DNA of 11,978 nt from CAYNFH01 sp964396385 (GTDB lineage Bacteria; Armatimonadota; Chthonomonadetes; Chthonomonadales; CAJBBX01): assembly GCA_964396385.1 (NCBI GenBank), contig CAYNFH010000199.1, forward strand, positions 1 through 11,978. Reading direction: 5' to 3'. Of this stretch, positions 1 through 7,033 are shown in pieces. The position numbers were made by a program, and so were the translations under genes. Every line of letters starts with the position of its first letter. Within the stretch, counting starts at the first letter, position 1. Below the pieces are notes generated by a model. The model was not told where the DNA came from, ran no database searches, and was given only the letters and a program-made list of their open reading frames with translations.

Positions 1-2
1 CC

Positions 3-62
3 GCCGCTACAAATGGCATGTCCGCCACCGTCGGCGCCCTGAATGTCTTCGGCGAGGACTAA
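3..62 (+). CDS. C-terminal tail of an unidentified protein (partial)
   Basis: An open frame enters from the left edge and ends at a TAA (60-62), giving about 19 residues that finish in ...ALNVFGED. The reading is supported by the strong intrinsic terminator that begins 36 nt after the stop, as expected at the end of a plus-strand transcription unit. Nothing in so short a tail identifies the protein, and no function is proposed. Confidence 0.5.
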   Translation, partial: AATNGMSATVGALNVFGED

Positions 63-97
63 CCCCGCACGAGCCCGCCTGTCCCTCGTTTTTAGAA

Positions 98-130
98 CGC
101 GCCGGGAGCAATCCCGGCGCGCCTTTATTC
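98..130 (+). terminator. Intrinsic terminator after the upstream gene
   Basis: A perfect 10-bp stem (98-107 pairs with 112-121) encloses a GCAA tetraloop (108-111) of the stable GNRA class. The sequence after it, cctttatt, is a short T-rich run. It lies 36 nt past the TAA at 60-62 and ahead of the next promoter at 179, so it most likely ends the transcript entering from the left. Confidence 0.85.
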
Positions 131-178
131 GATAGCTGCTGCCACTTCCAGCGGCCCACTGCCATCGTCTCGCATTGC

Positions 179-207
179 TTGACGTGGACTGGTCGGGATG
201 CTATAAT
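179..207 (+). promoter_or_regulatory. Near-consensus sigma70-type promoter of the TPR gene
   Basis: TTGACG at 179-184 and a perfect TATAAT at 202-207 are separated by exactly 17 nt. Transcription should begin near 213-215. This rules out the longest possible start for the TPR gene, a TTG at 179, because that codon is part of the -35 box. It implies a leader of roughly 140 nt before the likely start codon. Confidence 0.8.
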
Positions 208-361
208 GGCAATAGCGGCTGATGTTCCGCCCGCCGCTAAGCAGTCCCCCGCGGGATTGGTTCTGCACGTAATCTCCTCGATGCGATTCCTGTGCTCCGT
301 TGGGTTGTGCCGATGCCCCGGTGCCTTTCCGTGGGCGCAGTCTGTCTCGGAGTGCATGACC
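208..361 (+). other. Long 5' leader of the TPR gene
   Basis: This stretch lies between the promoter and the likely start codon of the TPR gene. It stays open in the gene's frame, but the translation has no TPR character and is rich in Cys and Pro. The in-frame ATG at 281 has no Shine-Dalgarno sequence, whereas a GGAG sits at 349-352. I recognise no riboswitch class or clear hairpin here. Confidence 0.4.
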
Positions 362-1072
362 ATGACCATGATGGAGGCGCCGCAGACGCGGAACTCCGGC
401 CCTTCCACCCGAAGCGCCTATCTATTCACGGGCCAGGCCTTCCTCCGCGCGGAGCGGTTTGAGGAGGCGGTCGCCTGCTTTGAGATGGCGCTCTCGGTCG
501 ATCCAGGCGATCCGCACGCGTGGAACTGCAAAGCGGCCACGCTGGGGATGATCGGCAGGCGCGACTCTGAACTTGATACCACCGCGTCGCTTCGCTACTT
601 CGATGACGCCCTGGCCTGCCTTGACCGCGCCCTGAATTTGAATCCTCATCACGCGGGCGCCTGGTTCAACAAGGGGCTTTTGCTCGCGGAGGTCGGCAGG
701 CCGTCAGATGCCATAGCCGCCCTTCAGCGCGCCCTTCGGCTCGGGGCCGGCGGGGCGCGCGCCGCCCTTGAGCGCCTGCGCGAGGAGGACCAGCAAGAGG
801 GATCGCGCGCGTGCGCCGAGGAGTGGGCGCGGAGGGGCCGGATGCTTGCCGCGGCGGGGCGCAGCGAAGAGGCTTCGGACTGTTTCCTGCGGGCCGTCGA
901 ACTGGACTCGACCCTGGCGGTTGCGTGGTTCGACCGCGGCGCGCTTCTGGCAATCAGCGGTCGAATCGAGGAAGCACGGTCCTGCTTCCGCGCTGCCCGG
1001 CGGGAGCGACACCCTTTGGCCAGCGCGGCCCTCCAGAGGTGCCGGGTGCTGGCCGAGCGCCGCAGCGGTTGA
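362..1072 (+). CDS. Small tetratricopeptide-repeat (TPR) protein
   Basis: A protein of 236 residues made almost entirely of TPR helices. Repeats lie at about 18-51 (with FEEAVACFEMALSVDP), 52-97 (interrupted by an extra ~12 residues before the second helix), 98-131, 153-186 and 187-218. These show the usual W/Y, G, A and P positions of the family. TPRs form superhelical protein-binding scaffolds; the partner cannot be read from the sequence. There is no signal peptide or membrane segment with this start, so it is probably cytoplasmic. The start is uncertain: in-frame ATGs occur at 356, 362, 368 and 371. GGAG at 349-352 is 3 nt from the first and 9 nt from the second, so 362 is preferred. It is transcribed from the promoter at 179-207, and its TGA is embedded in the -35 box of the downstream tRNA promoter. 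Confidence 0.85.
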   Translation: MTMMEAPQTRNSGPSTRSAYLFTGQAFLRAERFEEAVACFEMALSVDPGDPHAWNCKAATLGMIGRRDSELDTTASLRYFDDALACLDRALNLNPHHAGAWFNKGLLLAEVGRPSDAIAALQRALRLGAGGARAALERLREEDQQEGSRACAEEWARRGRMLAAAGRSEEASDCFLRAVELDSTLAVAWFDRGALLAISGRIEEARSCFRAARRERHPLASAALQRCRVLAERRSG

Positions 1073-1098
1073 TTCGCGCCCGAGCCCTATGCTAGAAT
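1069..1098 (+). promoter_or_regulatory. Probable promoter of the tRNA-Cys gene
   Basis: TTGATT (1069-1074) and TAGAAT (1093-1098) are separated by 18 nt and placed 23 nt upstream of the tRNA 5' end. The -35 box overlaps the stop codon of the TPR gene. Both boxes match the sigma70 consensus at 4 or 5 of 6 positions. Confidence 0.55.
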
Positions 1099-1121
1099 AG
1101 GCCGCATCCTGGCCGCTGCAC

Positions 1122-1194
1122 GGCGCCGTACCCAAGTGGCTAAGGGAGAGGTCTGCAAAACCTTTATTCAGCGGTTCGATTCCGCTCGGCGCCT
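1122..1194 (+). tRNA. tRNA-Cys (anticodon GCA)
   Basis: The 7-bp acceptor stem GGCGCCG (1122-1128) pairs with CGGCGCC (1187-1193). The anticodon loop CTGCAAA carries GCA at 1155-1157, flanked by AGGT/ACCT. The T arm is AGCGG-TTCGATT-CCGCT. The discriminator base is T (U73), the known identity base of tRNA-Cys. The D arm is compact, with CCC/GGG around AAGTGGCTAA. The 3' CCA is not encoded, since TCC follows, and must be added after transcription. The gene stands alone with its own promoter and terminator. Confidence 0.95.
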
Positions 1195-1199
1195 TCCTC

Positions 1200-1230
1200 C
1201 GGTCCGCCCAATAGAGGCGGACCGTCTTCG
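1200..1230 (+). terminator. Intrinsic terminator after tRNA-Cys
   Basis: A perfect 9-bp stem, CGGTCCGCC (1200-1208) with GGCGGACCG (1216-1224), encloses a 7-nt loop. It is followed by tcttcgtt, a modest pyrimidine tract. It starts 6 nt after the tRNA and separates it from the next coding gene. Confidence 0.8.
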
Positions 1231-1296
1231 TTCCAGCCGCTCCCTCCTCGGCGAGACTCATCCACTCAGGTAATATCTACTGTGAGGAGAAAGCCA

Positions 1297-2427
1297 ATGA
1301 CCACGGCCGCCATTCCGGTAGCAACCAGCGATCCCATCAACGCCCGTATCCTTGCGGTATCCGAAGACCGCATCCAAGGATTCCAGCCTGACCCTATCGG
1401 CGAGATAGCCCGGCTGTCCGGCGTGGACGAGGACTCCGTCGTGGAGCGGATCGTGGCGATGCTGAGGGCGGGCACCATCCGGCGGGTGCGTCAGACACTT
1501 CTGGCGACCAACCTCGCGGACGGCGCGCTGGTGGCCTGGCAGGTGCCGGAGGAGAAGCTTCATGCCGCCTTCGACTACATGTACCAGGATGATCCTTTTT
1601 CGGGACACGTGGTCATCCGATCCACCGATCCGGGCGTTACGGGCGGCAGATACCGCCTCTGGACCACGCTGAAGGTGCCACAGGGATTCTCCCTGGCGAA
1701 GCACGCGGACTTTCTGAAGTCGCAGGTGGGGGCCGAGGCCTATCGGCTCATGCCGGCCAGGCGGCTGTTCGCCCTGGGAGTGGGACACGTCCGCCGCAGG
1801 GGCATGGAGCCTGGCAGCAAGTCCGATGAGCTTGCCGAGGTGCTGGATACGCACGTTGTGGAGCTCTCAGATCTGGAGTGGAGAGTCCTGGCTCCACTCA
1901 AGCGGGAGTTCGCCCCGGAGGAGATCCGCCGCGATCTCTGGCGGAAGCGCGCCGAGGAAGCCGCCGTGGAGCTGGAGGAGTTTTTCAGCGTGGCGTCCGA
2001 GCTCAACGCGCGCGGCGTGATCGGCCGGTTCTCCACGTTTCTGGAGCACCACAAGACTCTGGCCACCGGGGAGCGCGTAACGCGCTTTAATGCGCTTTTC
2101 CACTGGGCGGTGCCGCCGGGGCGGGAGATCGAGGCCGGAAGGCAGGTGGGACGGTTCCACATCATGACGCATGCGTACTGGCGGGAGGGCGGCCCGGAGT
2201 TTAAGCACGTGAACATCATGGGCGTGGCGCATGGCCAGGACAAGGAGCTCCTCCTGGCCCATAAGCGCGCCATCGATGAGCATCTGGAATCGGTGGGCAT
2301 CCCGGTCAGCTACACGAACGTGTTCTGGGGAGGCCGTAGCGAAATCAAACCCTCCGAAATCTCCCCTTACGCCTACCGGAACTGGTGCCGACAGCAGGGC
2401 CTGGAACCTGAAGCAATGCGTGAATAA
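1297..2427 (+). CDS. Two-domain AsnC/Lrp-fold protein, siroheme decarboxylase-like (AhbA-AhbB / NirDL type)
   Basis: A 376-residue protein with two copies of the AsnC/Lrp-type unit (helix-turn-helix followed by an alpha/beta RAM-like domain), at about 15-172 and 190-376. The first HTH-like part ends in the GTIRRV segment (59-64) and the second in the RGVIGRF segment (239-245), the pattern seen in AhbA/AhbB and NirD/L/G/H. Domain 2 has THAYWR (291-296) followed by VNIMGVAHG (305-313), which I align by eye to the HCYxR...NLxxMxHG region of AhbB-type proteins. In those families the complex removes two acetate carboxylates from siroheme to give 12,18-didecarboxysiroheme, on the way to heme or heme d1. 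ATG 1297 is chosen because GAGGAGA (1284-1290) precedes it; an upstream in-frame GTG at 1282 lies next to that site. No other heme genes are in view, so a transcriptional regulator of the Lrp family remains possible. The stop is 8 bp from the converging ligA stop. Confidence 0.65.
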   Translation: MTTAAIPVATSDPINARILAVSEDRIQGFQPDPIGEIARLSGVDEDSVVERIVAMLRAGTIRRVRQTLLATNLADGALVAWQVPEEKLHAAFDYMYQDDPFSGHVVIRSTDPGVTGGRYRLWTTLKVPQGFSLAKHADFLKSQVGAEAYRLMPARRLFALGVGHVRRRGMEPGSKSDELAEVLDTHVVELSDLEWRVLAPLKREFAPEEIRRDLWRKRAEEAAVELEEFFSVASELNARGVIGRFSTFLEHHKTLATGERVTRFNALFHWAVPPGREIEAGRQVGRFHIMTHAYWREGGPEFKHVNIMGVAHGQDKELLLAHKRAIDEHLESVGIPVSYTNVFWGGRSEIKPSEISPYAYRNWCRQQGLEPEAMRE

Positions 2428-2435
2428 TTCCGAAC

Positions 2436-4511
2436 CTAGTCGCCAGATCCGTTTAGCATCTCCTGAAACTCCTGCTCCGATATCACCGGCACACCTAGCT
2501 GTTGGGCTTTCTCCAGTTTACTCCCCGCGTTCTCCCCGGCCACTACGTAGCTGGTGTTCTTACTCACGCTGCCGGAAACGCGGCCGCCGTTCTGCTTGGC
2601 CAGCCGCTCGGCTTCGTCCCGGGTATAGAGCGACAGCGCGCCGGTGAAGACGAAGCACTTTCCGGCCAGTACGTCAGAGTGGGCCGCGCCGTCTGATGCG
2701 GTGGGCCGGACCCCGCGCTCCATCAGCTCCTCCACCATCCTTCGATGGTCCCCGTCCGCGAAAAACGACGTTACGCTCTCAGCCGTCGTCTGGCCCACCT
2801 CGTGGGTCGCCGCAAGCTCTTCCACGCTCGCGTTCATCACGCGGTCCAGGGACCCAAACGTGTCCGCGAGGACCTCCGCCGTGTGCTCCCCGACGTGCCG
2901 GATCCCTAGCGCGAACAGCAAACGGTTGAGCGGCGCGTGCTTGCTCACTTCGATGTTCTGTAAGATATTCGCCACGGACTTCTCGCCCATTCGCTCTAGC
3001 GGAAGCATCTGCTCCGCCGTCAGCGTGTAAAGGTCCGACGGGCTCTTTATCAGACCGGCATCGATGAGCTGATCGATCCGCTTGCCGCCCAGGCTCTCGA
3101 TGTCCATAGCGTTACGTCCTACGAAGTGCTGGAGCCGCTGCTTCACCTTCTCCGGGCAGCGAGGATTGGGACAGCGGGCCACGGCCTCTCCCTCCGGCCG
3201 GTGGACCTCCGCGCCGCAGAACGGGCAGTGGGTGGGCATACTGAAGGGCCGCTCATCGCCGGTCCGGGCGTCCTTTACAACTTCCACCACCTCCGGGATC
3301 ACTTCGCCCGCCCGCTGGATGACAACGGTATCGCCGATACGCACGTCCTTGCGGCGGATCTCGTCCTCATTGTGGAGACTAGCCCTGCTGACGGTGACGC
3401 CCGCAAGTGGCACCGGATCCAGCACCGCGACGGGAGTCAGCGCGCCGGTCATGCCTTCCTGGATGATGATGTCCTGTACCCGCGTTCGCGCCTGGAGCGC
3501 GGGGTACTTGTATGCGATTGCCCATCGGGGGCTGCGGCTGACGAAGCCTAGTTCCTCTTGAAGCTGGAAGGAGTTCACCTTGACCACCACGCCATCGATG
3601 TCGTAGTGGAGCTCCTCCTTCATAGTGCGCCACTCCTCGGTGAACGCGATCACTTCGTCCAATCCGGAGCAGACGCGCACGTTGGGATTGGTCTTGAGCC
3701 CCCAGCTTGCGTAGGTAGTGAGAAGCTCGTACTGGCTCTGAAGTCGGCAGCCTTCGCACGCCCCAACCGCATAGAAGAAGGCGTCCAGCCGGCGACGGGC
3801 CGTCACCTGCGGGTCTTTCTGACGGACCGACCCTGCCGCGGCGTTCCGCGGGTTGGCGAAGGTGGGAGCGCCGGTCTCCTCCTGGGCCGTGTTGATGCGC
3901 GCAAACTCCTGGTGAGTCAGGAATATCTCGCCTCGGACCTCGACCAGGGAGGGAAGGCCGGTCTCCGTCCTGTCCGAGCCATTCGACCCGCCGCGCAGAT
4001 GCGGGCCGTGCAGGTTGAGCGGAATAGCCCGGATAGTCCGCACGTTGTTGGTCACGTCCTCGCCGACGAGCCCGTTACCGCGCGTGGCGGCACGTACCAA
4101 TCGTCCTTGCTCATAGGTGAGATTGACGGAGAGACCGTCAATCTTGAGCTCCGCCACGTACTCGATGGTCGCGTCTTCCTGCAGGTGCAGGAACCGTTTG
4201 ACCCGCCGGTCCCACTCCCTGAGCTCCTCTTCGCCAAATGCATTGGCGAGCGAGAGCATGGGCACCCGGTGCGGAGAGGGCTCGAAGGTGGTGACTGCTT
4301 CCGCCCCAACACGCTGGGTGGGAGACTCCGGCGTAATCAGCTCTGGATACCGGTCCTCCAGGTCGCGCAGCTCGCGAAACAGCTTGTCGTACGCGGCGTC
4401 CGAGATCTCCGGCTGGTCGAGGACGTAGTAACGGTAGTTGTGGTAGTTCAGCTCCTGTCGGAGCTCGTCCGCGCGGTCGCGGATCTCCTGCCGCACGCGT
4501 TCTTCAGTCAA
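2436..4511 (-). CDS. ligA: NAD+-dependent DNA ligase LigA
   Basis: This 691-residue protein has the full bacterial LigA layout and about the normal family length (~670). Domain Ia carries the NMN-binding region YHNYRYYVLD (23-32). The nucleotidyltransferase domain has the AMP-accepting lysine K123 in KIDG (123-126), TRGNGLVGEDVT (143-154) and the later motifs DGVVVKV and AIAYKYP. An OB fold follows, then a Cys4 zinc finger (C429, C432, C447, C452), helix-hairpin-helix repeats (around 505-580) and a C-terminal BRCT domain (612-691). It seals nicks during replication and repair using NAD+. Residues about 168-188 form a Gly/Ser/Thr-rich insertion that typical LigA proteins lack. The start is TTG at 4511, with GAGGG upstream overlapping the TGA of the preceding gene (9-nt gap), so it is likely translationally coupled to that gene. 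Confidence 0.97.
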   Translation of the reverse strand: MTEERVRQEIRDRADELRQELNYHNYRYYVLDQPEISDAAYDKLFRELRDLEDRYPELITPESPTQRVGAEAVTTFEPSPHRVPMLSLANAFGEEELREWDRRVKRFLHLQEDATIEYVAELKIDGLSVNLTYEQGRLVRAATRGNGLVGEDVTNNVRTIRAIPLNLHGPHLRGGSNGSDRTETGLPSLVEVRGEIFLTHQEFARINTAQEETGAPTFANPRNAAAGSVRQKDPQVTARRRLDAFFYAVGACEGCRLQSQYELLTTYASWGLKTNPNVRVCSGLDEVIAFTEEWRTMKEELHYDIDGVVVKVNSFQLQEELGFVSRSPRWAIAYKYPALQARTRVQDIIIQEGMTGALTPVAVLDPVPLAGVTVSRASLHNEDEIRRKDVRIGDTVVIQRAGEVIPEVVEVVKDARTGDERPFSMPTHCPFCGAEVHRPEGEAVARCPNPRCPEKVKQRLQHFVGRNAMDIESLGGKRIDQLIDAGLIKSPSDLYTLTAEQMLPLERMGEKSVANILQNIEVSKHAPLNRLLFALGIRHVGEHTAEVLADTFGSLDRVMNASVEELAATHEVGQTTAESVTSFFADGDHRRMVEELMERGVRPTASDGAAHSDVLAGKCFVFTGALSLYTRDEAERLAKQNGGRVSGSVSKNTSYVVAGENAGSKLEKAQQLGVPVISEQEFQEMLNGSGD

Positions 4512-4520
4512 GACACGCCC

Positions 4521-5330
4521 TCACTGTATGAGATCAACCACGATGTCCGTCTTCATCTGAACCTGGATGGCATCGCCCAGGGTGCCGTTGCGCGAGGTTC
4601 CTGCCAGGTGGAGACGGGCGCGGCCGGAGACGCTGTTGCGTATGAGCTTGCCCAGAGTAGGTGAAAAGTCCGCCGCGCTGGTAACGCTCATGAAGCCGGA
4701 GACCCGTGTCGGCGTTCCGCCGGGAAGCTTCACCGTCGTGGAGATCGGCAGAAGGAAAAACTGATGGATGCGGACGTCCATCCTGTCCCGCGCCGTCGTA
4801 ACGGAGAATAATCGGCTGCTCACTTTGATCGGCGTCTTGCTCCCCGTGGGATCTGGGATGGTGCTGCTCCACGTATCCCCGGGCTTCACCGGCTTCAGCG
4901 GAAGAGTTACTCCCAGCCGCGTCGCCGCCGACGCTTCGAGGGCTCCCAGGGCATTGCCGGGCTGCACTCGCGGACCGGAGACCATGTGACCTGTCCCCAG
5001 CGGCGAGAAAGTATAGATGATGGCCTGGTCGGTGCCTCTCGCTCCGAAAGGACCCAGCATCTGGAACCCTTGCACGGCCGCCTGGATAACCGCTACACCA
5101 TCTGCGCGAACGCGCAGGACCTTGATGGTAGTGGTGCTGTTGCCCCGCCTGCCGGCCGGCGCGGAGATGCTGCCGTCCGTGGAAGACGCGTCGAACGTCA
5201 GGTCGACGTTGTAGCGATCCACCTGCCCGGCTCGAAAGCGATACCGGAGCGTATAGGTAGGAGTGGGGCCCCCGTTAACTGGTCCGCATAGTACGGTCAG
5301 GGCGAGCGGTAGGGCCAAAAGCTTACTCAT
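4521..5330 (-). CDS. Secreted protein of a tandem paralogous family, copy 4
   Basis: A 269-residue protein with an N-terminal hydrophobic signal sequence (about 1-20), probably cleaved near VNG-GP; there is no proper lipobox. The mature part is rich in beta-prone, alternating polar/apolar segments. It shares three landmarks with its upstream neighbours: YRFRAGQVDRY (30-40), a strand with a FSPLG turn (108-112), and KPVKPGDTW (146-154). This pattern resembles DUF6263-like envelope proteins, but the family has no established function that I can assign. A Gly/Ser/Arg-rich loop (about 51-66) is specific to this copy. It is separated from copy 3 by a terminator and lies 9 nt before ligA, so the two form one unit. 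No convincing Shine-Dalgarno sequence precedes the ATG. Function unknown; secretion is inferred from the signal sequence. Confidence 0.8.
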   Translation of the reverse strand: MSKLLALPLALTVLCGPVNGGPTPTYTLRYRFRAGQVDRYNVDLTFDASSTDGSISAPAGRRGNSTTTIKVLRVRADGVAVIQAAVQGFQMLGPFGARGTDQAIIYTFSPLGTGHMVSGPRVQPGNALGALEASAATRLGVTLPLKPVKPGDTWSSTIPDPTGSKTPIKVSSRLFSVTTARDRMDVRIHQFFLLPISTTVKLPGGTPTRVSGFMSVTSAADFSPTLGKLIRNSVSGRARLHLAGTSRNGTLGDAIQVQMKTDIVVDLIQ

Positions 5331-5338
5331 CGTAGGGT

Positions 5339-5360
5339 TGCCGGCTGAGAGTGCCGGCTG
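5339..5360. repeat. Short direct repeat containing GCCGGC palindromes upstream of copy 4
   Basis: TGCCGGCTG occurs at 5339-5347 and again at 5352-5360. Each copy contains the palindrome GCCGGC, so the pair can also fold into a 6-bp hairpin with a 7-nt loop. It ends about 9 nt upstream of the copy 4 start codon on the minus strand. It could be an operator or a structure that limits translation initiation; chance is also possible in GC-rich DNA. Confidence 0.35.
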
Positions 5361-5410
5361 GAAGGTTCACCGGGCGGGCAGGCGATTCCTCATCGTGACA
5401 CGCCACAGCA

Positions 5411-5453
5411 TACAAACAAGATGGTCCCACCTGGGCACCACCCAGGTGGGACC
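5411..5453 (-). terminator. Intrinsic terminator after copy 3 of the secreted family
   Basis: A perfect 13-bp stem (5441-5453 with 5423-5435) encloses a 5-nt loop. On the minus strand it is followed by the T-rich stretch atcttgtttgtat. It starts about 25 nt downstream of the copy 3 stop codon. It should end transcription of copies 1-3 before copy 4 and ligA, which then need their own promoter in the ~80 nt that remain. I could not identify that promoter with confidence. Confidence 0.85.
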
Positions 5454-5478
5454 CAATCCGCCGCGTTGTCGGCGCAAG

Positions 5479-6243
5479 TCACTTGGCCGTGTTATCTTCC
5501 GGCTTCGGGGCCTTGTCGTCACCCGTAACCCGCTCAGTCTTGATCGTCATGTCCATCGGACCGTAGTTCGTCGGGAGGTTCTTAATCTGCGCCTCGGATT
5601 TCACCTCCTGCCCGGTGGCCGGGTCTAGCCAGTAGGTCGCGTCGTAGGTGAGCTTGTTGCCGTCGGCGTCGGTCTCGGCGGTGGATGTCTGCTTCAGCTT
5701 CCAGAGATCCTTGCCGTCCACTTTGTCTGTCCCCAGGTAAGTGGACTTGATGGTGTACTTCTTTCCCTTGACCGCAGGGTTGTCTAGGTCGGACTCCCAG
5801 GAACCGTTCGTGGCGACTGGCTTCTCAGGATAGATTGGAGCCGAGAGGGCGGCCAGGAGCTGCTGGACCTCGGGCGTCATGACACCGGCAGCGCCCTCCG
5901 GCGCGTTATACTTCACCAGCTTGCCGTACTTGTCGCTCGTTAGGAGTACCGGGGGGACGGCCGGCATATCTTGGTCCATTCCAGCGACGGTCAGGTGGGT
6001 GCCCTCGATAACATGCTCCACCACCACGTCTCCGTTCGGCTTTACGTCCTTGGTCGTCTCCCGTACGGTCTGCGTGAGCACCGCGTCGTTGCCGGCGACG
6101 TTCGCGTTGATGGTGCCCTTGAAACGGTGGACTTCGCCGGCCTTGGGGGTCCGGGAAATGCTAACCGGAGCATCGTCCGCTCGGACCGCGGGCGCGAGCA
6201 CGGCGAGCGCCGCCACGGCCCAGATAGCCCAATGTCGCTTCAT
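5479..6243 (-). CDS. Secreted protein of a tandem paralogous family, copy 3
   Basis: A 254-residue protein with a clear signal peptide: MKRHW, a hydrophobic core, and cleavage probably after VRA at residue 22. Family landmarks are AGEVHRF (35-41), a DKYGKLV turn (104-110), YPEKPVATNGSW (138-149) and YWLDPATGQ (204-212). The last resembles the statement-like strand-turn found in secreted proteins that combine a DPxTG turn with a following amphipathic strand. The tail (240-254) is charged and Pro/Lys/Asp-rich and probably flexible. The mature protein is lysine-rich compared with its neighbours. A strong Shine-Dalgarno sequence, GAGGAG, lies 7 nt before the ATG. It begins 46 nt after copy 2 and ends at the 13-bp hairpin terminator, making it the last gene of the copy 1-2-3 unit. 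It is probably periplasmic or extracellular; function is not known. Confidence 0.82.
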   Translation of the reverse strand: MKRHWAIWAVAALAVLAPAVRADDAPVSISRTPKAGEVHRFKGTINANVAGNDAVLTQTVRETTKDVKPNGDVVVEHVIEGTHLTVAGMDQDMPAVPPVLLTSDKYGKLVKYNAPEGAAGVMTPEVQQLLAALSAPIYPEKPVATNGSWESDLDNPAVKGKKYTIKSTYLGTDKVDGKDLWKLKQTSTAETDADGNKLTYDATYWLDPATGQEVKSEAQIKNLPTNYGPMDMTIKTERVTGDDKAPKPEDNTAK

Positions 6244-6289
6244 GTGTGGTCTCCTCGTTGGATTGCGCCTCCCCGACGGCGCTCAGGTA

Positions 6290-7033
6290 CTAGAGTCCAT
6301 ATGCGCGGTCTCTTAGCCGCACGCGAGTGAAGGTGACTTTCCCGTCTCCGAGGCTCGCCAGCTTGATCCCGGAGATGGTTCCTTCTTGCTTATAGAGTAT
6401 GTGAGTCCGGGGATCGATATACGCCACCGAGTCTACGTGTACTCCGTGTCCCGTGTCTCCGGGGACACCGTTCAACACGGCGGCGGTCCGCACACGAACG
6501 CTCGGTACAGGCACGCCCGATCCGGGCGCCTCGGTGCCCAGCACCGTGACCATGCCGGAGGCATGGCGATGAGACTTCCCGCCCATCGCCAGAGAGAACT
6601 TCAGCGGATGGTCTTGCTGAAGACCGACGAGCGGTACGAAACGCATTCGGGATAGGCCGAGCAGCCTGCCGACGTCTCCCCGGCTCGCACTGCCTGGATC
6701 GAGGGTGGTCCTGCCCATGCGATCCACGTCTAGCGCAAGTGACTGACCGGCGCCCACGAAGGGGAACCGGGTTCCGTTCATGTCTACCGTCCCGTCAACG
6801 ATAGTGCTTACGACCGTGTAGGAGCCGTCTCGCCGCACCTCCCTTACAGCATCGGTGGTATGCAACGCGATGATAGCATGATTGTCTTCGGAGTCGACCG
6901 TCAGGACCACGGAATAGCTATCCACCTGCCCGGGTCGATAGCTCCGCTGGAGGTCATACACTTCCTGCGCGAGCGGAATGCGCAGTACCAGCAGAAGAGC
7001 CAGGACTGACACCGCCGCGGCCGCCGGCTTCAT
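6290..7033 (-). CDS. Secreted protein of a tandem paralogous family, copy 2
   Basis: A 247-residue protein. Residues 1-22 form a signal sequence with an Ala/Leu/Val core (cleavage probably around PLAQ-EV). The N-terminal landmark YRPGQVDSY (32-40) is nearly the same as in copy 4 (RAGQVDRY), and a DRMGRTTLDPG turn follows, equivalent to the FSPxG turn of the others. The central KPVxxxxxW motif is not recognisable in this copy, where the aligned region reads QQDHPLKF, so it is the most diverged member. A late AYIDPRTHILYKQEG segment matches the WLDPATGQ strand-turn of copy 3. Its ATG overlaps the TGA of copy 1 by 4 nt (ATGA, 7030-7033), which suggests translational coupling. Function unknown. 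Confidence 0.8.
   Translation of the reverse strand: MKPAAAAVSVLALLLVLRIPLAQEVYDLQRSYRPGQVDSYSVVLTVDSEDNHAIIALHTTDAVREVRRDGSYTVVSTIVDGTVDMNGTRFPFVGAGQSLALDVDRMGRTTLDPGSASRGDVGRLLGLSRMRFVPLVGLQQDHPLKFSLAMGGKSHRHASGMVTVLGTEAPGSGVPVPSVRVRTAAVLNGVPGDTGHGVHVDSVAYIDPRTHILYKQEGTISGIKLASLGDGKVTFTRVRLRDRAYGL

Noticed and set aside
704..1261. Minus-strand open frame spanning the tRNA and the TPR gene
   Set aside because: It runs through a clear tRNA gene and its terminator and opposes a protein with real TPR repeats.
3558..4664. Long plus-strand open frame of 368 codons
   Set aside because: It lies antisense to the unmistakable ligA gene. Its length is explained by GC-rich codon bias, and its translation shows no domain pattern.
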